Shown piece by piece: positions 1 through 4,701 of a DNA stretch of 5,636 bases. The notes under the pieces are model-generated. The model was given only the letters and a program-made list of their open reading frames with translations, was not told the DNA's origin and made no database searches. The position numbers were made by a program, and so were the translations under genes. The DNA comes from JBDSRX01 sp039929105 (GTDB lineage: Bacteria; Patescibacteriota; Dojkabacteria; J137), in assembly GCA_039929105.1 (NCBI GenBank), contig JBDSRX010000046.1, positions 1-5,636 on the forward strand, in the 5' to 3' direction. How positions within the stretch are numbered: position 1 is the stretch's first letter; every line of letters begins with the position of its first letter.

Positions 1-8
1 TTATAAAT

Positions 9-167
9 ATGGATACAACAATGCCTACTCCAGTATGTGAATGTGGTTGTGTCGGTTGTGCTGCTGGTAATTGTGATGTGTGTGCACACGAAAATGCTGA
101 AGTTTGTGATTGCGCAGGATGTACTTGTCCAATGAACAAACCAGAAGAACCTCCAATGGCAATGTAA
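9..167 (+). CDS. Small cysteine-rich metallothionein-like protein
   Basis: Reading from the ATG at 9 to TAA at 165-167 gives 52 residues with 10 cysteines, at 10, 12, 14, 17, 22, 25, 33, 35, 38 and 40. The spacing is CxCxCxxCxxxxCxxC, a seven-residue gap, then CxCxxCxC. Dense CxC and CxxC pairs, no aromatic residues, no membrane segment and no signal peptide are typical of metallothioneins, which bind Zn, Cu or Cd through cysteine thiolates in the cytosol. His27 in the gap could be an extra ligand, as in some bacterial metallothioneins. The tail (residues 41-52) is rich in Pro, Glu and Met and cysteine-free. The frame is open to the left edge, so the true start may lie upstream; Met1 and Met5 are both possible and no ribosome binding site can be seen. 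It does not obviously match the SmtA zinc-finger-like pattern. A small Cys-rich metal-delivery or zinc-ribbon-like protein is the alternative. Confidence 0.72.
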   Translation: MDTTMPTPVCECGCVGCAAGNCDVCAHENAEVCDCAGCTCPMNKPEEPPMAM

Positions 168-197
168 TTGCATATTGAGATTGGAATAATGTATAAT
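168..197 (+). promoter_or_regulatory. Predicted promoter of the glycyl-tRNA synthetase leader
   Basis: A perfect -10 hexamer, TATAAT, lies at 192-197. A weak -35 candidate, TTGCAT (168-173), sits 18 bases upstream and begins on the base after the stop codon of the metallothionein-like gene. Transcription would be expected to start about six to eight bases after the -10 box, around 203-206. This falls at the base of the first leader hairpin (202-223). The -35 match is poor, so the call rests mainly on the -10 box and on its fit to the RNA element that follows. Confidence 0.55.
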
Positions 198-201
198 TGT
201 T

Positions 202-345
202 ACAAAGCAATGGCATGCTTTGTTGAAGCGAAAACTGAATATAAAGGGTCTCGCAAGAGAAAATTGGGTGGAACCGCGGCATTAATTAATACTTAAGTCG
301 TCCCAGAGTAAATTAAATATTTATTCTGAGACGACTTTTTTTTGT
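202..345 (+). promoter_or_regulatory. T-box riboswitch, tRNA-Gly type, with very short Stem I
   Basis: The T-box signature GGGTGGAACCGCGG is at 266-279. Its bulge starts TGGA (269-272), which pairs with a tRNA 3' end UCCA; U73 is the usual discriminator of bacterial tRNA-Gly. The antiterminator forms from GGG 266-268 with CCC 302-304 and GCG 276-278 with CGT 299-301. It competes with the terminator at 295-337. A Stem III-like hairpin, TCTC-GCAA-GAGA (249-260), sits just before the T-box. Upstream, ACAAAGCA (202-209) pairs with TGCTTTGT (216-223), closing the loop ATGGCA, which contains the glycine codon GGC (212-214) followed by A, as after known specifiers. I see no classical long Stem I and no clear Stem II. 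Uncharged tRNA-Gly would be predicted to stabilise the antiterminator and allow read-through into the glycyl-tRNA synthetase gene at 466. The T-box core is firm; the assignment of the short hairpin as Stem I is inference. Confidence 0.88.
295..343 (+). terminator. Intrinsic terminator (off state of the T-box)
   Basis: Bases 295-313 pair with 319-337 in a 19-position stem with one C-A mismatch (303/329) and one G-U wobble (308/324), closing a five-base loop. A run of eight T follows at 336-343. The 5' arm contains the CGTCCC segment (299-304) that the antiterminator also needs, so the two folds exclude each other. It could also end any transcript running through from the metallothionein-like gene, which has no other terminator before it. 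Confidence 0.92.
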
Positions 346-377
346 CATATATTTCATAACATCGAAATTTCTGTTGC

Positions 378-440
378 CATGGTGAGGTTCTCGAACCATG
401 ATCTTAGTCAACAATTCATCCTTCGAGAGCCTCAGGATGA
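378..440 (+). repeat. Pair of inverted REP-like hairpins in the glyQS 5' leader
   Basis: Two imperfect palindromes stand in opposite orientation 15 bases apart. The first (378-400) has stem CATGGT/ACCATG, inner stem GAG/CTC with loop GTT, and a two-base bulge GA on the 3' side. The second (416-440) has stem TCATCCT/AGGATGA, inner stem GAG/CTC with loop AGC, and a bulge TC on the 5' side. The reverse complement of 378-400 matches 417-439 at 18 of 23 positions; four of the five differences are paired changes (GG/CC for CC/GG) that keep the stem. This is the layout of REP doublets mobilised by RAYT-type transposases, but no transposase is present in the window. The pair sits between the T-box terminator and the glyQS start, so it is part of the read-through 5' UTR. 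Confidence 0.75.
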
Positions 441-465
441 CAAAAGTATATTTTAAATAAAAATT

Positions 466-1899
466 ATGAACTCAGAACAGAAAACTGATAACACAAAACT
501 AAAGACACTAGACGAATTTAAGTCTTGGGCAAAAGAAAATGGATTTATATATCCATCTTCAGAAATCTATGGTGGATTTGCTGCAGTTTACGATTACGGA
601 CATTATGGAATTCTATTAAAGAACAATATTCAAAGACTTTGGGAAAAGTCTATGGTTCAGGAAAGAAATGACATGCTAATGTTGGATTCTGGAATATTTA
701 TGCATCCAAAAACTTGGGTTGCTTCTGGACATGTAGGTGGATTTGATGATGTGCTTGTTGAGGATAAGAAGACCCACGCAAGATACAGAGCTGATCATCT
801 TGTTGAAGAATTCTTTGAAAAAAAAGGAGAAAAAGTCGATATGGATAAAAAAACTGCTGCAGAACTTGCAACAATCATTTTAGAAAACAATATTAAATCT
901 CCACTGGGAAACGATTTAACAGAACCAAGAGCATTTAATCTTCTTGTTAAATCTAATATGGGAACAACAGATGCCTCGTTTTCTGAAGAAAATGTCACTT
1001 ACTTAAGAGGAGAAACTTGCCAAGGAATTTATTTAGAATATAAAAATTACAGAGATACTTTAAGACCAAAACTTCCATTCGGAATTGCTCAGGTAGGAAA
1101 AGCATTTCGAAACGAGATTATTGCTAGACAATTCGTTTTTAGAACAAGAGAATTTGAACAAATGGAAATGCAATACTTCCACAAACCAGCAGATAAACAA
1201 CAACTGTTTGATATGTGGAAAGAATCAAGAATGAAATGGCATGTAGAAGTACTAGGAATTAATCCAGAACGATTAAGATTCAAAAAACATGAAAAATTAG
1301 TATTTTATGCTACTCAAGCATTCGATATTGAATACAATTACGAAACTTTAGGAGGATTTAAAGAGCTTGAAGGAATTCACGATCGTGGAGATTACGATTT
1401 AACTCAGCACTCTAAATTCTCTGGAGAAAAACTAGATTACTTTGACCAAGAAAATAATGAAAGATTTGTTCCACATATTATGGAAACTTCTGTTGGTTTA
1501 AATAGAACATTAATGATGGTTCTAGAAGATGCGTACACAAAAGAAGAATTAACAAATGCAAAAGGAGAAAAAGATACAAGAGTAGTTCTAAAATTAAAGA
1601 AGTCACTTGCTCCTATCAAAGTTGCAATTCTTCCTTTATCTAAGAAACCAGAACTACAAGCTAAAGCAATAGAAGTTCAAAACTTAGTAAAAGGAGATTA
1701 CATGACTCAATACGACGAGACCGCATCGATTGGAAAAAGATATAGAAGGCAAGACGAAATTGGAACACCATATTGTGTAACAGTAGACTTCGAAACTCTA
1801 GAAGACCAAGCAGTAACAGTTAGAGACAGAGATTCAATGAAGCAAGAAAGAGTAAAGATTGCAGATTTAGCAGAATATTTAAAAAAGAATCTAAACTAA
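466..1899 (+). CDS. glyQS: Glycine--tRNA ligase, homodimeric class II type
   Basis: The 477-residue product charges tRNA-Gly with glycine in the cytosol. It is the single-chain alpha2 enzyme, not the alpha2beta2 form. The N-terminal catalytic start GGFAAVYDYGHYG is at residues 36-48, a class II core with LTEPRAFN at 151-158, motif 2 (GKAFRNEI to FRTREFEQ) at 211-232, and motif 3 (METSVGLNRTLM) at 339-350. A C-terminal anticodon-binding domain spans about 383-475 (VAILPLSKK; GTPYCVTVDFETLEDQAVTVRDRDS). Length is normal for the family. The tRNA/ATP-site segment usually read as RPETAQG is RGETCQG here (181-187), and the CPxCG-like segment before LTEPR is SPLGND, without cysteines. No Shine-Dalgarno sequence is visible before the ATG; the upstream stretch is A/T only. 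The T-box leader 120 bases upstream implies control by tRNA-Gly charging. Identity is very secure. Confidence 0.98.
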   Translation: MNSEQKTDNTKLKTLDEFKSWAKENGFIYPSSEIYGGFAAVYDYGHYGILLKNNIQRLWEKSMVQERNDMLMLDSGIFMHPKTWVASGHVGGFDDVLVEDKKTHARYRADHLVEEFFEKKGEKVDMDKKTAAELATIILENNIKSPLGNDLTEPRAFNLLVKSNMGTTDASFSEENVTYLRGETCQGIYLEYKNYRDTLRPKLPFGIAQVGKAFRNEIIARQFVFRTREFEQMEMQYFHKPADKQQLFDMWKESRMKWHVEVLGINPERLRFKKHEKLVFYATQAFDIEYNYETLGGFKELEGIHDRGDYDLTQHSKFSGEKLDYFDQENNERFVPHIMETSVGLNRTLMMVLEDAYTKEELTNAKGEKDTRVVLKLKKSLAPIKVAILPLSKKPELQAKAIEVQNLVKGDYMTQYDETASIGKRYRRQDEIGTPYCVTVDFETLEDQAVTVRDRDSMKQERVKIADLAEYLKKNLN

Positions 1900-1904
1900 T
1901 AAGG

Positions 1905-1939
1905 ATCGCACAAAGGCACACATCTGCTTTCGGTGCGAT
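1905..1939 (+). repeat. Stem-loop after glyQS
   Basis: ATCGCAC (1905-1911) pairs perfectly with GTGCGAT (1933-1939). Inside, AAAGGCA and TGCTTT can extend the stem with a bulged G. It begins six bases after the glyQS stop codon. No T-run follows, so it is not a canonical intrinsic terminator; it may protect the 3' end of the mRNA or be a dispersed palindromic element. Confidence 0.5.
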
Positions 1940-1954
1940 ATGACCTCCCCTTAA

Positions 1955-1976
1955 TCCCCTCCTTGAAAGGAGGGGA
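1955..1976 (+). repeat. GC-rich palindrome, REP/MITE-like
   Basis: TCCCCTCCTT (1955-1964) and AAGGAGGGGA (1967-1976) form a perfect 10-bp inverted repeat around two bases. A partial second copy of the C-rich half, CCTCCCC, precedes it at 1944-1950. The element is strikingly GC-rich against its AT-rich surroundings and no T-run follows. CCCCTCCTT/AAGGAGGGG palindromes occur as dispersed repeats in various bacteria, so a mobile palindromic remnant is the likeliest reading. It lies just upstream of the RNase P RNA promoter. Confidence 0.6.
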
Positions 1977-1989
1977 AATCTCACGTTCA

Positions 1990-1998
1990 TGTTATAAT
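1990..1998 (+). promoter_or_regulatory. Extended -10 promoter of rnpB
   Basis: TGTTATAAT matches the extended -10 consensus TGnTATAAT exactly. No -35 hexamer lies at the usual distance: the nearest TTGAAA (1963-1968) is 24 bases away and inside a palindrome. Extended -10 promoters often work without a -35. A start about six to seven bases downstream would fall at 2004-2006, which is the first base of the P1 helix of RNase P RNA. Confidence 0.72.
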
Positions 1999-2003
1999 TA
2001 GAT

Positions 2004-2437
2004 CGGTCCATTCCAAAGTATAGCTTGTATGTATTTGTAATATTGAAATACATATAAGAGGAAAGTCCGGACTCCAAGGCGGTCCCGTACCGAATTAATT
2101 TATTAATTTGAAAAAAGACGGGATAGACACCAAGTATTCTTTAGACGAACACTCTTTAGAAGATTGGCTGGGAGTAATCTTAGGGTGCTAACTCATCGAG
2201 TAGCTAAGAGGGCAACAGAAAGAAACTGTCCCGATTTATCGGGACGATGGTGAAATGGTGTCCCCGTTTTTAACGAGGATTGTTCAATCTATAGAAATAT
2301 AGACGGGACAAGTGTAAGAGACCACCGGTTCTAATAGTAATATTAGGATGCTGGTAACCCCTGTCTGGAGCAACCACATTGTGGGCTTAGAGAAATTATA
2401 CTTTTAAACACAGAATTCGGCTTACGGAATGGACCGT
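2004..2437 (+). ncRNA. rnpB: RNase P RNA, bacterial
   Basis: This is the catalytic RNA that removes 5' leaders from pre-tRNAs. Conserved region I, GAGGAAAGTCCGGACTCC, is at 2058-2075 and region V, ACAGAATTCGGCTTAC, at 2410-2425; together they form P4. P1 is an 11-bp perfect helix (2004-2014 with 2426-2436). P2 pairs 2015-2022 with 2397-2404, and P3 is a hairpin of 2029-2036 with 2046-2053. The J11/12 segment GGGCAACAGAAAGAAACTG and a P12-like hairpin (2228-2235/2238-2245) follow, then GATGGTGAAATGGTG and AAGAGACCACCGG. A GGT that may bind the tRNA CCA end (L15) is at 2353-2355. The 3' part is compact: only about 55 bases lie between that GGT and region V, with a tiny CCAC-ATT-GTGG hairpin where P18 would be. 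An AT-rich double hairpin (2083-2123) enlarges the region after P4. Helix names beyond P1-P4 are tentative. Confidence 0.96.
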
Positions 2438-2447
2438 TAGAATATCA

Positions 2448-2519
2448 AAGCACGAAGCTCGAAATTAGAAATCCAAAATTAATTATTCTTTTGAATTTCT
2501 TTATTCGAATTTCGTGCTT
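2448..2519. repeat. Long imperfect inverted repeat between convergent rnpB and recX
   Basis: AAGCACGAA (2448-2456) pairs with TTCGTGCTT (2511-2519). Further inside, a CGAA/TTCG segment, AGAAAT with ATTTCT, and CAAAA with TTTTG continue the stem with small internal loops. It fills the space between the end of RNase P RNA and the end of recX and covers two bases of the recX stop codon. It may stop transcription from both sides, but neither strand has a clear T-run after the stem, so I call it an inverted repeat and leave terminator function open. Confidence 0.6.
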
Positions 2520-3153
2520 ACTCATCTATACTGATAGCCTTTCTAATATCATTGTATTTAAATCCTCTACTCATTAATCTTTGTATCATTTTATTCTTAA
2601 AGTCGTTTGGATTTTTAGCTTTTATAGATTTAGTAAGTTTTTCAATATATGTTCTTATTTGTCCATCAAGCTTATCTTCGTACTCATCATTGTTAGTTTT
2701 TTCAAACATAGCAATTTCTATAAACTTATTATTTACTCCTTTCTTCATTAACTCGGCTCTTATTTTATTGGCTCCATGTTTTCCTGATGCTAATCGTCCC
2801 TCTATATACCACTTTGCAAATTCAAGATCAGATATGATATTTTGTTCTTCAAGGCTTTCTACAATGCTGTTGAGGTTTTCTTTTTGAATATCTGGTTTAA
2901 TTTTAAAGTGATCTATAATTTCTCTTTTTGAATGTGGGCGAATAAAAATATAGTTTAGAACTCTATTTCTAATCTTTCCCATTTGAGATTTGTTTTCTAT
3001 TTCTTTTTTCTCATCTTCGGAAATTGTTTTATCTTTATGTAGTTTGAGTTCTAAAATATCGTTCTTATCCAATCCAACCCAGAATTCTCCATCTAGAAAG
3101 ACGTTAGCTCTGTCTATATTCTTTTTGGCTTGTTCAATGGAAGTAATTATCAT
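2518..3153 (-). CDS. recX: RecX-family regulatory protein
   Basis: The 211-residue product resembles RecX, a three-helix-repeat protein that binds along RecA filaments and modulates RecA activity in recombination and the SOS response. The N-terminal segment (residues 1-40: ITSIEQAKKNIDRANVFLDGEFWVGLDK) matches the extension seen in long RecX proteins. Residues 111-140 hold the signature EFAKWYIEGR...G..GANKIRAELMKKGV. The C-terminal repeat ends RLMSRGFKYNDIRKAI (192-207). I chose the ATG at 3153 over an in-frame ATG at 3228: family similarity begins there, and its ATG overlaps the TGA of the upstream gene as ATGA, implying translational coupling. An AAGG lies two bases before that ATG, close for a ribosome binding site. 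No recA is in the window. The family call is good; the regulatory role is inferred. Confidence 0.85.
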   Translation of the reverse strand: MIITSIEQAKKNIDRANVFLDGEFWVGLDKNDILELKLHKDKTISEDEKKEIENKSQMGKIRNRVLNYIFIRPHSKREIIDHFKIKPDIQKENLNSIVESLEEQNIISDLEFAKWYIEGRLASGKHGANKIRAELMKKGVNNKFIEIAMFEKTNNDEYEDKLDGQIRTYIEKLTKSIKAKNPNDFKNKMIQRLMSRGFKYNDIRKAISIDE

Positions 3154-3929
3154 AACCTTACAGAGAGATTTTCTAAATTCGCTAAGAATTTTAATGTTGA
3201 AGATGGTTTTGTTAAAAGTTCTTGCCAAAGAATTACAATTTGATCTGCAAGAATTTCAGTTTGTTCCCTTATTTTTTGTGTATGATCAACCCCTTGTTCT
3301 TTTGATTTTTTATAGTTATACCATGCATCTGTACTCCATCTTACAATTATGTTTTTAAACTCATTCGCATATAAGTTCTTTAAAACCATTCCACCTAAAC
3401 CATAAATATCTTTTTCTTCAAAAGCTAGATAACTCATTATTCCTGGAATTAATTCAGATAAGATACTGTTAACTTTTTCAAAATCTTCAGATTCGATGTA
3501 ATCTAATTTTAATAAAGTTGTATAAAGATCTGCATTAATATGAGCATTAATTCCTAAAAGAAGTTGAACAAAAGGGATATTAGGTCCACTTTCGCAAAAG
3601 TCGAAATATACTTTCCAAGGTGACTTTTCACTACCAGTTTCCAGATATTGTTTAAGTGGAAAGAAGTAAAGAGATGCAAAATAAACATCTAATTTTTCCA
3701 TCTGTCTTGGATTATTATAGAAATTCTTTTCTAAAGTAAGATGGTCTTCTACTCCTTGTGTAACTGCTTTGTATGTTTTTAGAAAAGGAATTAAATGGTT
3801 ATATTCACTATTTTTATGAAATATGTCCGTTAGAGACTCCATTCTACCAATTATCCCAAAGATAGTTTCAGTTTCTAAGTCTATTGTAAGAAGTCTAGAT
3901 AATTCGGGATTTAGTTTCTGTTTTTGCAT
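3150..3929 (-). CDS. DUF5995-like all-helical protein of unknown function
   Basis: The 259-residue product is predicted to be mostly alpha-helical and soluble, with no signal peptide or clear membrane segment. The best marker is LLLGINAHINADL at residues 123-135, preceded by SPWKVYFDF (103-111). This pattern of W..xF.. then a GxNAHIN.DL helix recalls the DUF5995 family, whose function is unknown to me. The conserved His130 and Asn132 of that helix, together with His63 and His43, could form a metal or catalytic site, but that is speculation. Its ATG follows a possible extended -10 box by only six bases, so the mRNA may be leaderless. The 3' end overlaps recX by four bases (ATGA), so the two are likely co-transcribed and co-translated. 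I recognise the family from memory only. Confidence 0.68.
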   Translation of the reverse strand: MQKQKLNPELSRLLTIDLETETIFGIIGRMESLTDIFHKNSEYNHLIPFLKTYKAVTQGVEDHLTLEKNFYNNPRQMEKLDVYFASLYFFPLKQYLETGSEKSPWKVYFDFCESGPNIPFVQLLLGINAHINADLYTTLLKLDYIESEDFEKVNSILSELIPGIMSYLAFEEKDIYGLGGMVLKNLYANEFKNIIVRWSTDAWYNYKKSKEQGVDHTQKIREQTEILADQIVILWQELLTKPSSTLKFLANLENLSVRL

Positions 3930-3935
3930 ACGACT

Positions 3936-3944
3936 ATTCTATCA
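3936..3944 (-). promoter_or_regulatory. Possible extended -10 promoter giving a leaderless mRNA
   Basis: On the minus strand TGATAGAAT matches TGnTAnAAT. The -10 box ends six bases before the ATG at 3929, so a normal start distance would place the mRNA 5' end at or within a base or two of the start codon. No convincing -35 is present. The gap from the methyltransferase gene (91 bases) supports a separate transcript for the DUF5995-like gene and recX. Confidence 0.45.
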
Positions 3945-4020
3945 TGAAAGGTTCGAAGAGATTCTAGCCAGCAACCTTGAATCTAAGAATCTTGCCCTCC
4001 AAAGGCGGGTAAACAGGCCA

Positions 4021-4701
4021 TTATTTGATAATAGATATATAACCATCGAAGTACTCTTTTATTCTCCCATCTTCATCTTCCCTCATTCGTTTAGTTACAT
4101 TTATTGTAGCTCTGTATTTTGGTGATACGTACCTTTCAATGAATACTCTAAATCTTTCGAGAAAGTGACTATTGTTAAAAAATAAACTTGCTCGAAATTC
4201 ACCACCTTTCTTAACTATTCTCATAATTTCTTTGAAAGATTCTTCGTCGTAAGTTTCACTGTAGAAAAAATAAGAACCTGTGGCCAGTATTAGATCAATT
4301 GATTCGTTTGGAAATGGTAGCCTTTCCCACCTAGCTGCTACAGCATTTTTCTTGTATTCTTCTCTTCCTTTCTTTAGAAATCTTGCTGCGTCAGAGTATT
4401 TAACATTTTCACCTAATTTATCGTAACCTAGAAATCCAATGTCATAAACGGGATCTGTATCAGGTAATGGATCTGCTAGCCTTGGGTTGACAGAATAAAC
4501 TTTAGTTTTCTGATTTACTAGAACATTCTGTATACCATACAAGTCTGTTGCAAGCCCACCTCCACCAGAACCAAGATCCATAACTGTTTTTCCACGGATA
4601 TAATCAAGGAATTCATTTAAATTTCCAAAACCATGGTCTTTTGTAGTTCTTTCTATCCAACCTCTAGTTTCCCTAATGTACTCTGATACTTTATCTGTCA
4701 T
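4021..4701 (-). CDS. Class I SAM-dependent methyltransferase
   Basis: The 226-residue product has a Rossmann methyltransferase fold of the UbiE/Methyltransf_11 kind. Motif I, VMDLGSGGGGLATDL, is at residues 40-54. Strand 2 ends KVYSVNPRL (67-75), where the usual acidic residue that holds the SAM ribose appears to be Asn72. LPFPNESIDLILATGSYFFYSE (128-149) covers the motif II/IV region, and MRIVKKGGEFRASLF (160-174) is the typical KxGG strand. The extended N-terminal 35 residues and the C-terminal YVSPKYRATINVTKRM segment probably set substrate choice. The substrate cannot be read from the sequence. The start codon overlaps the leuS stop (TAATG), so it is very likely translated with leuS, which makes a translation- or RNA-related substrate conceivable but unproven. 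Confidence 0.85.
   Translation of the reverse strand: MTDKVSEYIRETRGWIERTTKDHGFGNLNEFLDYIRGKTVMDLGSGGGGLATDLYGIQNVLVNQKTKVYSVNPRLADPLPDTDPVYDIGFLGYDKLGENVKYSDAARFLKKGREEYKKNAVAARWERLPFPNESIDLILATGSYFFYSETYDEESFKEIMRIVKKGGEFRASLFFNNSHFLERFRVFIERYVSPKYRATINVTKRMREDEDGRIKEYFDGYISIIK

Noticed and set aside
163..204. A longer Stem I for the T-box using TGTAA (163-167) with TTACA (200-204) and CATATT/AATAATG inside, with GGA (183-185) as specifier.
   Set aside because: The stem is weak, AT-only and bulged, overlaps the stop codon of the previous gene and the -10 box, and fits the specifier rules worse than the GGC hairpin. It stays a fallback if transcription starts upstream.
25..282. 85-residue open frame on the minus strand across the cysteine-rich gene and the T-box.
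   Set aside because: It is antisense to the cysteine-rich frame and to the structured leader, with no ribosome binding site or recognisable similarity.
1820..2077. 85-residue open frame on the minus strand.
   Set aside because: It covers the end of glyQS, two palindromes and the 5' part of RNase P RNA, so it is a shadow.
3154..3228. Upstream extension of RecX to an ATG at 3228 (25 extra residues).
   Set aside because: The extra residues are the other-frame reading of the preceding gene and show no family similarity; the ATGA overlap marks 3153 as the start.
3948..3992. Short inverted repeats (AAGGTT/AACCTT and AGATTCT/AGAATCT) between the DUF5995-like and methyltransferase genes.
   Set aside because: The pairs cross each other, lack a T-run and are short in AT-rich DNA; too weak for a terminator or operator call.
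3991..4009. Hairpin CTTGCC-CTCCAAA-GGCGGG that looks like the anticodon arm of tRNA-Trp (CCA).
   Set aside because: No D arm, T arm or acceptor stem can be fitted around it on either side, so it is a chance resemblance or at most a decayed fragment.
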